NCBI GenBank assembly: GCA_019635435.1
Contig: JAHBZM010000001.1
Location: 186,001 to 250,000 of the forward strand
Reading direction: 5' to 3'
DNA: 64,000 nt
From: Ramlibacter sp.
GTDB taxonomy: Bacteria > Pseudomonadota > Gammaproteobacteria > Burkholderiales > Burkholderiaceae_C
A program made the translations under genes and the position numbers. Positions 57,206-64,000 of the stretch are shown one piece after another. The stretch's first letter is position 1; the number at the start of each line of letters is the position of its first letter. The notes beneath the pieces are model-generated. The model ran no database searches. It was not told the DNA's origin and saw only the letters and a list, made by a program, of their open reading frames with translations.

Positions 57206-58027
57206 ATGAAACTCCCCCTCAATCCGTTCAAGCAGGCCCTGGCCGAAAAGCGCGCGCAGATCGGCCTCTGGCTGGGCCTGGCCAGCCCCTACAGCACCGA
57301 GATCTGCGCCGGCGCCGGCTTTGACTGGCTGCTCATTGATGGCGAACACGCGCCCAATGACATCCACACCATCCTTGCGCAACTGCAGGTGATTGCGGCC
57401 TACCCGGGCTCGCACGCGATTGCGCGGGTGCCCATGGGCCACGGCCATCTGGGCCAGGCACTGATCAAGCAGTACCTGGACATCGGCGTGCAGACCCTGC
57501 TGGTGCCCATGGTGGATACCGCCGAGCAGGCCGCCACGCTCGTGCAGTCGGCGCGCTACCCGCAGGACGGCGGGGGCGGCGGCGTGCGCGGCATGGGCGG
57601 CGCGCGCGCCTCGCGCTGGGGCCGTTACCCGAACTACGCCAGGGAAGCCAACGCCCAGGTCTGCCTGCTGGTGCAGGCCGAGACGCAGACCGCGCTGGAC
57701 AACCTCGATGCGATTGCCGCCACCGACGGGGTGGACGGCGTGTTCATCGGCCCGGCGGATCTCTCGGCCTCCATGGGCCATGTGGGCAACCCCGGGCATG
57801 CCGATGTGCAGGCCGCCATTGCCGACGCGATTGCCCGCATCACCCGCGCGGGCAAGGCCGCCGGCATCCTCACGCCCGACGAGGCGACGGCGCGCAAGTA
57901 CCTGGCCCTGGGCGCCACCTTTGTGGCGGTGGGGCTGGACACGAACCTGCTGGTCAAGGCCACCAGTGCGCTGGCCGCGGCGTTCAAGTCCACGGCGGCC
58001 CCCGCGCCCACCAGCAAGACCTACTGA
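57206..58027 (+). CDS. hpaI: 4-hydroxy-2-oxoheptane-1,7-dioate aldolase
   Basis: 273 residues from MKLPLNPFKQALAEKRAQIG. Class II (metal) HpaI family: FDWLLIDGEHAPND near residue 46 with the catalytic His, the GVRGMGGARASRWGR block near residue 128, VQAETQTALDNLDAI near residue 153 with a metal Glu, and GPADLSASMG with the metal Asp. It cleaves its substrate to pyruvate and succinate semialdehyde, ending the pathway. The IlvD-type gene follows 5 bp later. Confidence 0.94.
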   Translation: MKLPLNPFKQALAEKRAQIGLWLGLASPYSTEICAGAGFDWLLIDGEHAPNDIHTILAQLQVIAAYPGSHAIARVPMGHGHLGQALIKQYLDIGVQTLLVPMVDTAEQAATLVQSARYPQDGGGGGVRGMGGARASRWGRYPNYAREANAQVCLLVQAETQTALDNLDAIAATDGVDGVFIGPADLSASMGHVGNPGHADVQAAIADAIARITRAGKAAGILTPDEATARKYLALGATFVAVGLDTNLLVKATSALAAAFKSTAAPAPTSKTY

Positions 58028-58032
58028 ACGCC

Positions 58033-59769
58033 ATGAGCGACACCCCGCGCAAATTCCGCTCCGCCACGATCTACGAGGGCACCATCCGCGCCACCACGCG
58101 CAGCTTTCTGCATGCGCTGGGGCAGGACGAGGATGACATCACCCGCCCGCACATCGGCGTGTTCCACACCGGCGGCGAGATGAGCCCGTGCAACCTCAAC
58201 CTGCGCGACCAGGCCCAGCACGCCAAGACCGGGGTCTACGCGGCCGGCGGCATGCCGCATGAATGCCCGGTGGTGTCGGTGAGCGACGGCCTGACCATGG
58301 CGCATTCGGGCATGCGCTTCTCGCTGATCTCGCGCGAGCTGATCGCCGACAGCGTGGAGGCCTCCACCCGCGGCCACCAGTGGGACGGCATCTTTGCCAT
58401 CGGCGCCTGCGACAAGAACCTGCCGGGCCTGATGATGGGCATGCTGCGCTGCAATGTGCCTGGCGTTTTTGTGCACGGCGGCTCGGCGCTGCCGGGCCAG
58501 ATGCCGGGGCCGTACACGCCCGCGGGCCGGGGCCGCGACCTCAACGTGGTCGACACCTACGAGACCATTGGCAAGGTGCTGGCCGGCGACGCCACGCCGG
58601 ACGAACTCACCCGCATCAGCCAGGCCTGCCTGCCCACGGCCGGTGCCTGCGCCGGCCAGTTCACCGCCAACACCATGGGCATGGTGGGCGAGGCGCTGGG
58701 CCTGTCGCCCATCGGCTCGAGCATGGTGCCCGCCGTGTTCAGCGAACGGGCGCCCCTGATGCGCCGCGCCGCCAGAACCTTGATGGCCGCCGTGATGGGC
58801 GAGGCCCCGCTGCCGCGCGACATCGTCACGCGCAAGGCGCTGGAGAACGCCTGCGCCGTGGTGTCGGCCACGGGCGGCTCGACCAACGCGGCGCTGCACA
58901 TCCCGGCCATCGCGCACGAGGCGGGCATCCGCTTTCACCTGGACGACGTGGCCGAGGTGTTCGCCCGCACGCCGCTGATCGGCGACCTGCGCCCCGGCGG
59001 CAAATACCTGGCGCGCGACATGTACTACATCGGTGGCGCCCAGGTCGTGATGCAGGAACTGCTGCGCGGCGGCTTTGTGCATGGCGACGCGCTCACCTTC
59101 ACCGGCCGCACGCTGGCCGAGGAACTGCAGGGCGCCAATGCGCCCGACGGCGAAGTGGTGCGCACGCTCGGGCAGGCGCTGAGCCGCGACGGCGGGCTGG
59201 CCGTGCTCAAGGGCAACCTCTGCCCCGATGGCGCGCTGCTCAAGACCGCCGGCCTCAAGACCTTGACGCACACCGGCCCGGCCCGCGTCTTCGAGTGCGA
59301 GGAAGACGCCCAGACTGCCGTGCAGCAGATGCGCTATGCGGCGGGTGACGTGATCGTGATCCGTAACGAGGGCCCGCGCGGCAGCCCCGGCATGCGCGAG
59401 ATGCTGGGCATCACCGCGCTGCTGTATGGCCAGGGCATGGGCGACAAGGTGGCCCTGCTGACCGACGGCCGCTTCTCGGGCGCCACCCGCGGCCTGTGCA
59501 TTGGCTACGCCGGCCCCGAGGCCGCCGACGGCGGGCCGATTGCCGCGCTGCGCGATGGCGACGTGGTGCGCATCGATGCCCGCGCCGGCACGCTCGGCAT
59601 CAGCGTGGACCTGACCGCCGACGAGATCCATGCCCGGCTCGCGCAGCGCGTGCCGCGCCCGGCCCCGCGCGGCGGCCTGCTTGAAAAATACGCCGCCAGC
59701 GTGCGGCCCGGCCATCAGGGCGCCGTGACCCACTCGGGCGGCGTGGTCTGGCTGCGCGACGACACCTGA
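58033..59769 (+). CDS. IlvD/Edd-family dehydratase
   Basis: 578 residues. Probable Fe-S cysteines lie in MSPCNLNLRDQ near residue 54, IGACDKNLPG near residue 122 and CLPTAGACAGQFTANTMG near residue 196: the three-cysteine pattern of the [2Fe-2S]-type enzymes. Further blocks are ATGGSTNAALHIPAIA and LTDGRFSGATRGLCIG. It could be dihydroxy-acid dehydratase for branched-chain synthesis or a sugar-acid dehydratase. Its position after hpaI, and before an aldolase and a reductase, favours a catabolic role, but this is not proven. Confidence 0.88.
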   Translation: MSDTPRKFRSATIYEGTIRATTRSFLHALGQDEDDITRPHIGVFHTGGEMSPCNLNLRDQAQHAKTGVYAAGGMPHECPVVSVSDGLTMAHSGMRFSLISRELIADSVEASTRGHQWDGIFAIGACDKNLPGLMMGMLRCNVPGVFVHGGSALPGQMPGPYTPAGRGRDLNVVDTYETIGKVLAGDATPDELTRISQACLPTAGACAGQFTANTMGMVGEALGLSPIGSSMVPAVFSERAPLMRRAARTLMAAVMGEAPLPRDIVTRKALENACAVVSATGGSTNAALHIPAIAHEAGIRFHLDDVAEVFARTPLIGDLRPGGKYLARDMYYIGGAQVVMQELLRGGFVHGDALTFTGRTLAEELQGANAPDGEVVRTLGQALSRDGGLAVLKGNLCPDGALLKTAGLKTLTHTGPARVFECEEDAQTAVQQMRYAAGDVIVIRNEGPRGSPGMREMLGITALLYGQGMGDKVALLTDGRFSGATRGLCIGYAGPEAADGGPIAALRDGDVVRIDARAGTLGISVDLTADEIHARLAQRVPRPAPRGGLLEKYAASVRPGHQGAVTHSGGVVWLRDDT

Positions 59770-59801
59770 CTCACCCCCACCATTTCAAGATGGAGACTCC
59801 C

Positions 59802-60575
59802 ATGAATGCCGTTCTCAAACCCAACGCCTCGATGCATGCCGACGAATGGCAGGCACGGGTCCAGCTGGCGGCCTGCTACCGCGTGTTTGCCATGCTCGGC
59901 TGGACCGAGATGATCTACAACCACATCACCGTGCGCCTGCCCCGCAGCGTGGCGGGTGAGGACAAGCAGTTCCTGATCAACCCCTTCGGCCTGCACTACA
60001 GCGAGGTCACGGCCAGCAACCTGCTCAAGATCGACGTCAGGGGCAAGAAGCTGGACGACAACCCCTGGCCCGTGAACCCCGCCGGCTTCACCGTGCATGC
60101 CGCCATCCACGAAGGACTGCCCGATGCCCACTGCGTGATGCACACCCACACCACGGCCGGCATCGCCGTGGCCAGCACCCAGGGCGGGCTGGCGCAGAAC
60201 AATTTCTATTCCGCGCAACTGCACGACCTGGTGGCCTACCACGACTTTGAAGGCATCACCATCCACGCCGACGAGGCGCCGCGGCTGCTGAAGAACATCG
60301 GCGGCAAGCCGGTGGTGATCCTGCGCAACCACGGCCTGCTGTCCTGGGGCGCGACGCTGCCGCTGGCCCTGGTGCGGCTGTGGACACTGAACCGCGCCTG
60401 CGAAATCCAGGTGGCGCAGGCCGCGCTGGGCCCCGCGATTGCCGTGCCCGAGGCCGTGGCGCGCAAGACCACCCACGACTCGTTCCAGTTCGACGCGCAG
60501 TTTGGCGCCGGGCAGGATGTGTTCGACGCGCTGGTCCGGCAGGTGGACCGGATCGACGACAGCTATAAAAACTAG
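59802..60575 (+). CDS. Class II aldolase/adducin-family protein
   Basis: 257 residues. Zinc histidines in HCVMHTHTTAGIAVAS near residue 108 and ILRNHGLLSWGATLPLA near residue 175; early motif GWTEMIYNHITVRLP near residue 37. The family includes fuculose-phosphate aldolase and many decarboxylase-like members. Substrate unknown; the preceding IlvD-type dehydratase could make a 2-keto acid for it. The TAG stop is supplied by repeat copy 7. Confidence 0.88.
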   Translation: MNAVLKPNASMHADEWQARVQLAACYRVFAMLGWTEMIYNHITVRLPRSVAGEDKQFLINPFGLHYSEVTASNLLKIDVRGKKLDDNPWPVNPAGFTVHAAIHEGLPDAHCVMHTHTTAGIAVASTQGGLAQNNFYSAQLHDLVAYHDFEGITIHADEAPRLLKNIGGKPVVILRNHGLLSWGATLPLALVRLWTLNRACEIQVAQAALGPAIAVPEAVARKTTHDSFQFDAQFGAGQDVFDALVRQVDRIDDSYKN

Positions 60576-60610
60576 AGCACGCCACGCCCGACTGGCGTGG
60601 ACTGGAGACC
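60562..60610 (+). repeat. ~50-bp repeat, copy 7, at the aldolase/panE junction
   Basis: GCTATAAAAACTAGAGC then GACTGGCGTGGACTGGAGACC. Its TAG is the aldolase stop codon and its end lies 3 bp before the TTG start of the next gene. Confidence 0.72.
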
Positions 60611-60613
60611 CTT

Positions 60614-61594
60614 TTGATCAACAAAGTCTGTATTTACGGGGCCGGCGCCATCGGCGGCTGGATCGGGGTGAAGCTCGGGCAGGCCGGCTGCGCCGTGAGC
60701 GTGGTCGCGCGCGGCCAGACGCTGGCGGCCATTCAGGCCAACGGCCTGCGGCTGCAGCAGGGCGACGAGACGCAAGCCGTGTCCGTGCAGGCCAGCGCGA
60801 ACCCGGCGGATCTGGGCGTGCAGGATCTGGTGATCGTCGCCGTCAAGGCCCCGGCCATGGCCGACGTGGCGCAAGCCATTGGCCCGCTGCTGGCTCCCGA
60901 CACGATGGTGCTCACCGCCATGAACGGCGTGCCCTGGTGGTTCTTTGAAGGGTTTGGCGGCCCGCTGGCCGGCACCCGGCTCAAGGCCGTGGACCCCGAA
61001 GGCGCAATTGCCCGCGCCATCCCGGGCCGCCACATCGTGGGCTGCGTGGTGCACGCGAGCTGCTCGCTCAACGGCCCCGGGTTTGTGAAGCACCACTTTG
61101 GCAACCGGCTGATCATTGGCGAGCCGTCGGGCGAAAAGACGGCGCGCGTGCAACAGCTGGTGGCGCTGCTCACGCAAGCCGGCCATGAAACCGTGCTCTC
61201 GGAGCAGATCCAGAAAGACGCCTGGTACAAGCTGTGGGGCAACATGACCGTCAACCCGGTGAGCGCCATGACCGGCGCGACCACCGACCTCATCCTCAAT
61301 GACGACCTGGTGCGCGGCTTCATCTCCAGCGTGATGCTAGAAGCGCGCGAGATCGGCGCGCGCATCGGCATCCCGATTGCCGACCAGCCCGAAGACCGGC
61401 ACCAGATGACGCGCAAGCTCGGCGCCTTCAAGACCTCGATGCTGCAGGACGTGGAGGCCGGCAAGGCGGTGGAGCTGGATGCGCTGGTGACCGTGGTCAG
61501 GGAACTGGGCGCGCTGACGGGTGTACCGACACCTTTTACTGACGCGCTGCTCGGCCTGAGCCGCCTGCATGCAAGAGTCCACGGCCTGTATTAG
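60614..61594 (+). CDS. 2-dehydropantoate 2-reductase family (PanE/ApbA)
   Basis: 326 residues from a TTG start (INKVCIYGAGAIGGWIGVKL); the NADP-binding GAGAIG motif sits at residues 9-14, so no later start fits. The C-terminal domain has QKDAWYKLWGNMTVNPVSAM near residue 197 with the catalytic Lys. True PanE makes pantoate, but this family holds many reductases of unknown substrate. Length (326) exceeds PanE (~300). Linked to the dehydratase and aldolase genes, so a catabolic reductase is as likely as a vitamin B5 role. Confidence 0.85.
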   Translation: MINKVCIYGAGAIGGWIGVKLGQAGCAVSVVARGQTLAAIQANGLRLQQGDETQAVSVQASANPADLGVQDLVIVAVKAPAMADVAQAIGPLLAPDTMVLTAMNGVPWWFFEGFGGPLAGTRLKAVDPEGAIARAIPGRHIVGCVVHASCSLNGPGFVKHHFGNRLIIGEPSGEKTARVQQLVALLTQAGHETVLSEQIQKDAWYKLWGNMTVNPVSAMTGATTDLILNDDLVRGFISSVMLEAREIGARIGIPIADQPEDRHQMTRKLGAFKTSMLQDVEAGKAVELDALVTVVRELGALTGVPTPFTDALLGLSRLHARVHGLY

Positions 61595-61694
61595 CATCAG
61601 CCCCACGCTTGTCACTTCGTGGACTGCGCTGCCCCCCGGGGGGGCCTTCGCGCCTTGGGGCGGCCCGGCGCCGCTCAACACTGCTTTCTAGACC
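61595..61694. repeat. GC-rich intergenic element
   Basis: 100-bp gap. The part at ~61628-61675 (CCCCCCGGGGGGG followed by GCC/GGC runs) resembles the GC-rich element at ~45835-45925 before waaF. No gene seen. Confidence 0.35.
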
Positions 61695-62597
61695 ATGACT
61701 CAACACCGGGCGCTGAGCGGCGCCGCGTTCGCCACGCTCCTGCTGATCGCCCTGATGATGGGCGCCAACCACGTGGCGGCGCGCATCGCCTTCAACCACG
61801 GCGTCGACGTGGCCACGGCCGTGGTGTTTCGCAGCACGGTCACGGCGCTGGTGATCGTGACGCTGCTGGCCCTTCAGGGCGTGCGCGTGCGCTTCACGGC
61901 GCGCCACAAGCGCATGCTGCCGGTGATCGGCCTGCTGGTGGGGGTGCAGAGCCTGTGCCTGTACTCCGCCGTGGCCCGCCTGCCCGTGGCGCTGGCGCTG
62001 CTGGCCTTCAACACCTATCCGCTGTGGACGGCGTTCTGGTCGGCCGTGGTGTACCGCCAGCGGCCCGAGCGCGCCATGGTGATCGCCATGCCGGTGATCC
62101 TCGCTGGCCTGGCGCTGGCGCTGGACGTGTTCGGCGCCGCCTCGGGCCTGGGCGCGGCGGGCCAGTGGGGGCGCATTGGCGTGGGCGTGGCCTTTGCGCT
62201 GGCGGCGGCGGCCACCTTCGGCCTGGCCCTGGTGCTCACGCAGCATGAAGCGGGCGATGTCGATGGCCGGGTGCGCACCGCCACCACCATGACCATGGCG
62301 GGCCTGGTGGCGCTGGCCACCATCGGCCTGCAGGGCGGGTTTCATCTGCCCAACGCGGCCGCCGGCTGGGGCGGGCTGGCCGCGCTGACCTTTCTTTATG
62401 GCACGGCCTTCACCATCATGTTCACCGTGCTGCCCAAGCTCGGCGTGGTCGGCAACTCGGCCATCATGAATGTGGAGCCGGTGTTTGCGCTGGTGCTGGC
62501 CTGGCTGATCCTGGGCCAGGCCATCGCGCCGATCCAGATCGTCGGCGCGCTGGTGGTGGTGGGCGCGGTGATGACGCTGGGGCTGCGCAAGCGCTGA
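61695..62597 (+). CDS. EamA/DMT-family transporter
   Basis: 300 residues, about ten membrane helices. MMGANHVAARIAFNHGVDVATAVVFR near residue 21 (whole motif spans 21-46) and FALAAAATFGLALVLTQHE open the two EamA repeats. SAIMNVEPVFALVLAWLILGQ near residue 255 is the usual last-loop motif. Inner-membrane exporter of unknown substrate. Its stop codon touches the stop codon of alr (convergent, no gap). Confidence 0.88.
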   Translation: MTQHRALSGAAFATLLLIALMMGANHVAARIAFNHGVDVATAVVFRSTVTALVIVTLLALQGVRVRFTARHKRMLPVIGLLVGVQSLCLYSAVARLPVALALLAFNTYPLWTAFWSAVVYRQRPERAMVIAMPVILAGLALALDVFGAASGLGAAGQWGRIGVGVAFALAAAATFGLALVLTQHEAGDVDGRVRTATTMTMAGLVALATIGLQGGFHLPNAAAGWGGLAALTFLYGTAFTIMFTVLPKLGVVGNSAIMNVEPVFALVLAWLILGQAIAPIQIVGALVVVGAVMTLGLRKR

Positions 62598-63695
62598 TCA
62601 GTCGCCCGTCACCACCGGCACCCGCGGCGCCAGCGCGCACATCAGCTCATAGCCCACGGTGCCGGCGGCCTGGGCCACGTCATCGATCGGCAGCACGGCG
62701 CCGCCGGAGGCACGACCCCACAGCGTCACTTCACTGCCAAAGCCCGCGTCGGGCACCGGCGTCAGGTCCACCGTGATCATGTCCATGCTGACCCGGCCCA
62801 CCATGCGGGTGCGCACGCCATTGACCAGCACCGGCGTGCCCGTGGTGCAGTGGCGCGGGTAGCCGTCGGCATAGCCGCAGGCCACGATGCCAATGCGCAA
62901 CGGCGCATCGGCGGTAAAGCTCGAGCCATAGCCCACGGTGTCCCCGGGCTGCAGGTTCTGCACGCCAATCAGCTGGCTGGCCAGCGTCATCGCGCCCTGC
63001 AAGTCCCATTGCCCGGCCGAGTGTTCGGGATGGTCCGGCGCACTGCCGTAAATCGCAATGCCCGGGCGGACCCAGTCGGCCCGCACATCGGCCGCCTGGG
63101 CGTGGCGCAGCGTGGCAGCGCTGTTGCCCAGGGTGCGCTCACCCGGCAGGTCGCGCGTGGCCTGGGCAAACGCCGCCACCTGGTGGGCAATGCCGCGCGG
63201 GCCATCGGCGTCACTGAAGTGGGTCATGAGCGAGATTTCGTCCACCTGCGGCAGCGCGTTCAGGCGCGTCCAGGCACTGCGGTAGACCGAGGGCACAAAG
63301 CCCAGACGGTTCATGCCCGAGTTCATCTTCAGGAACACCCGGTGGGGTTGGTGCGTCTTGTGGGTGGCCAGCATGTCGATCTGCTCGCGGCAATGCACGG
63401 TGTGCCAGAGGTTCAGGCGCGAACACAGCTCCAGGTCGCGCGGCTCGAACACGCCCTCGAGCAGCAGGATGGGCCCGCGCCAGCCCAGGGCACGCACGCG
63501 CTCGGCCTCGGCCAGGTCCAGCAGGGCAAAGCCGTCCGCCGCGCGCAGGCCTTCGAACACCCGCTCGATGCCATGGCCATAGGCATTGGCCTTGACCACG
63601 CCCCAGACCTTGGCATCGGGCGCGGCAGTGCGCACCCTGGCCAGGTTGTGGCGCAGCGCGCCGGTGTGGATGGTGGCCTGGATGGGACGGGGCAT
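62598..63695 (-). CDS. alr: Alanine racemase
   Basis: 365 residues from MPRPIQATIHTGALRHNLA. The PLP lysine is in VWGVVKANAYGHG near residue 36 and the catalytic Tyr in DTVGYGSSFTA near residue 254. Other motifs: HFSDADG, GNSAATLRHA, RPGIAIYG and GRVSMDMITVDLT. It makes D-Ala for peptidoglycan. A start 10 codons upstream at 63725 is open but less conserved. Divergent from the lplT-like gene; in related genomes alr lies close to both radA and lplT. Confidence 0.96.
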   Translation of the reverse strand: MPRPIQATIHTGALRHNLARVRTAAPDAKVWGVVKANAYGHGIERVFEGLRAADGFALLDLAEAERVRALGWRGPILLLEGVFEPRDLELCSRLNLWHTVHCREQIDMLATHKTHQPHRVFLKMNSGMNRLGFVPSVYRSAWTRLNALPQVDEISLMTHFSDADGPRGIAHQVAAFAQATRDLPGERTLGNSAATLRHAQAADVRADWVRPGIAIYGSAPDHPEHSAGQWDLQGAMTLASQLIGVQNLQPGDTVGYGSSFTADAPLRIGIVACGYADGYPRHCTTGTPVLVNGVRTRMVGRVSMDMITVDLTPVPDAGFGSEVTLWGRASGGAVLPIDDVAQAAGTVGYELMCALAPRVPVVTGD

Positions 63696-63827
63696 GGAGG
63701 TCGCTCTTTTGCAGTGAACTGTCAAGCGGATTTTGTCATTACCCGCCGTGATATAACGCCCTGTCGTCAGGAGACAGCCTCTATATTGCCCGGCATTAGT
63801 TCACCGAATGCCCCAGCCAGACACTCG
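63696..63827. promoter_or_regulatory. Divergent promoter region alr / lplT
   Basis: 132 bp. TTGACA on the minus strand (63723-63718) is a possible alr -35 box, but no good -10 follows. GATATAAC near 63750 may be a -10 for the plus strand. Weak evidence. Confidence 0.3.
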
Positions 63828-64000
63828 ATGAAGCGCGGTTTTTACACCATCATGTCGGCCCAGTTTTTTTCGTCACTGGCCGACAACGCGCTTTTCGTGG
63901 CCGCCGTCGAACTGCTGCGCACCAGCGGCGCCGCCGAGTGGCAGCGCGCCGCCCTGGTGCCGATGTTCGCGCTGTTTTACGTGATCCTGGCGCCGTTCGT
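63828..64000 (+). CDS. lplT: Lysophospholipid transporter LplT-like, 5' part
   Basis: 57 residues before the window ends: MKRGFYTIMSAQFFSSLADN then ALFVAAVELL and a second hydrophobic segment LVPMFALFYVILAPFV. AQFFSSLADNAL is the characteristic start of the LplT MFS branch, which flips lysophospholipids across the inner membrane. Incomplete at the right edge. Confidence 0.85.
   Translation, partial: MKRGFYTIMSAQFFSSLADNALFVAAVELLRTSGAAEWQRAALVPMFALFYVILAPF

Noticed and set aside
63718..63760. Defined sigma-70 promoters for alr and lplT
   Set aside because: TTGACA and TATAAC-like hexamers exist but not with acceptable 16-18 bp spacing to a partner box.
1..64000. CRISPR arrays, tRNA and rRNA genes
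   Set aside because: No regularly spaced direct repeats, no cloverleaf with a CCA-type acceptor and no rRNA-like sequence were recognised on reading through.

Overview
The DNA is GC-rich and gene-dense. Gene content points to a betaproteobacterium of the Burkholderiales, most likely family Comamonadaceae: a Bug/TctC-type receptor inside an aromatic catabolic operon, homoprotocatechuate genes of the HpaR/G1/G2/E/D/F/H/I type, split DUF1501/DUF1800 genes, and short GCTAT...GGACTCCAGCC intergenic repeats of a kind I associate with this family. I cannot assign a genus. No rRNA, tRNA or CRISPR array was seen.

Layout. 1-16,300 is mostly housekeeping: the 3' part of ligD, a flavin monooxygenase, ssb, a CLC channel, an MFS exporter, uvrA, a thioesterase plus EamA exporter, DUF1501/DUF1800 genes, pyrF and a second EamA protein. 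16,270-17,830 is an ArsR regulator facing a NIPSNAP/ABM pair. 17,900-21,410 is an accessory patch with an AbiEii/AbiEi-type toxin-antitoxin pair in reversed order and two proteins I do not recognise. 21,485-24,341 holds a metallo-hydrolase, an M48 protease and an AmpG-like permease. 24,349-26,283 is a second accessory patch: an intact HTH antitoxin, its toxin cut by an IS5-type remnant, and a TIR-domain gene lying between integron-like GTTAG core sites.

26,284-40,538 (minus strand) is a complete Pel exopolysaccharide operon, pelABCDEFG, whose genes overlap or abut. It is preceded by an acyl-CoA synthetase gene that overlaps pelA in a GTGA. A divergent OmpR-type response regulator and histidine kinase follow at 40,637-42,588. 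42,854-48,968 carries a LysR regulator, a nitronate monooxygenase, waaF, a small zinc-finger protein, ilvE, a membrane protein and radA. A WYL regulator and a VOC protein (48,979-50,138) share a clear palindromic operator.

50,287-62,597 is a homoprotocatechuate meta-cleavage cluster: hpaR, hpaG1, hpaG2, hpaE, hpaD, hpaF, hpaH, a Bug receptor and hpaI. An IlvD-type dehydratase, a class II aldolase, a PanE-like reductase and an EamA exporter follow. The hydroxylase genes hpaBC are absent from the window. alr and the start of an lplT-like gene close it.

Most noteworthy structure: (1) seven copies of a ~50-bp repeat, three lying in frame inside genes and two supplying the stop codon of a gene; (2) two inverted copies of a 56-nt core, each held between a different long inverted repeat, between hpaE and hpaD; (3) the TIR gene as a probable immobilised integron cassette.
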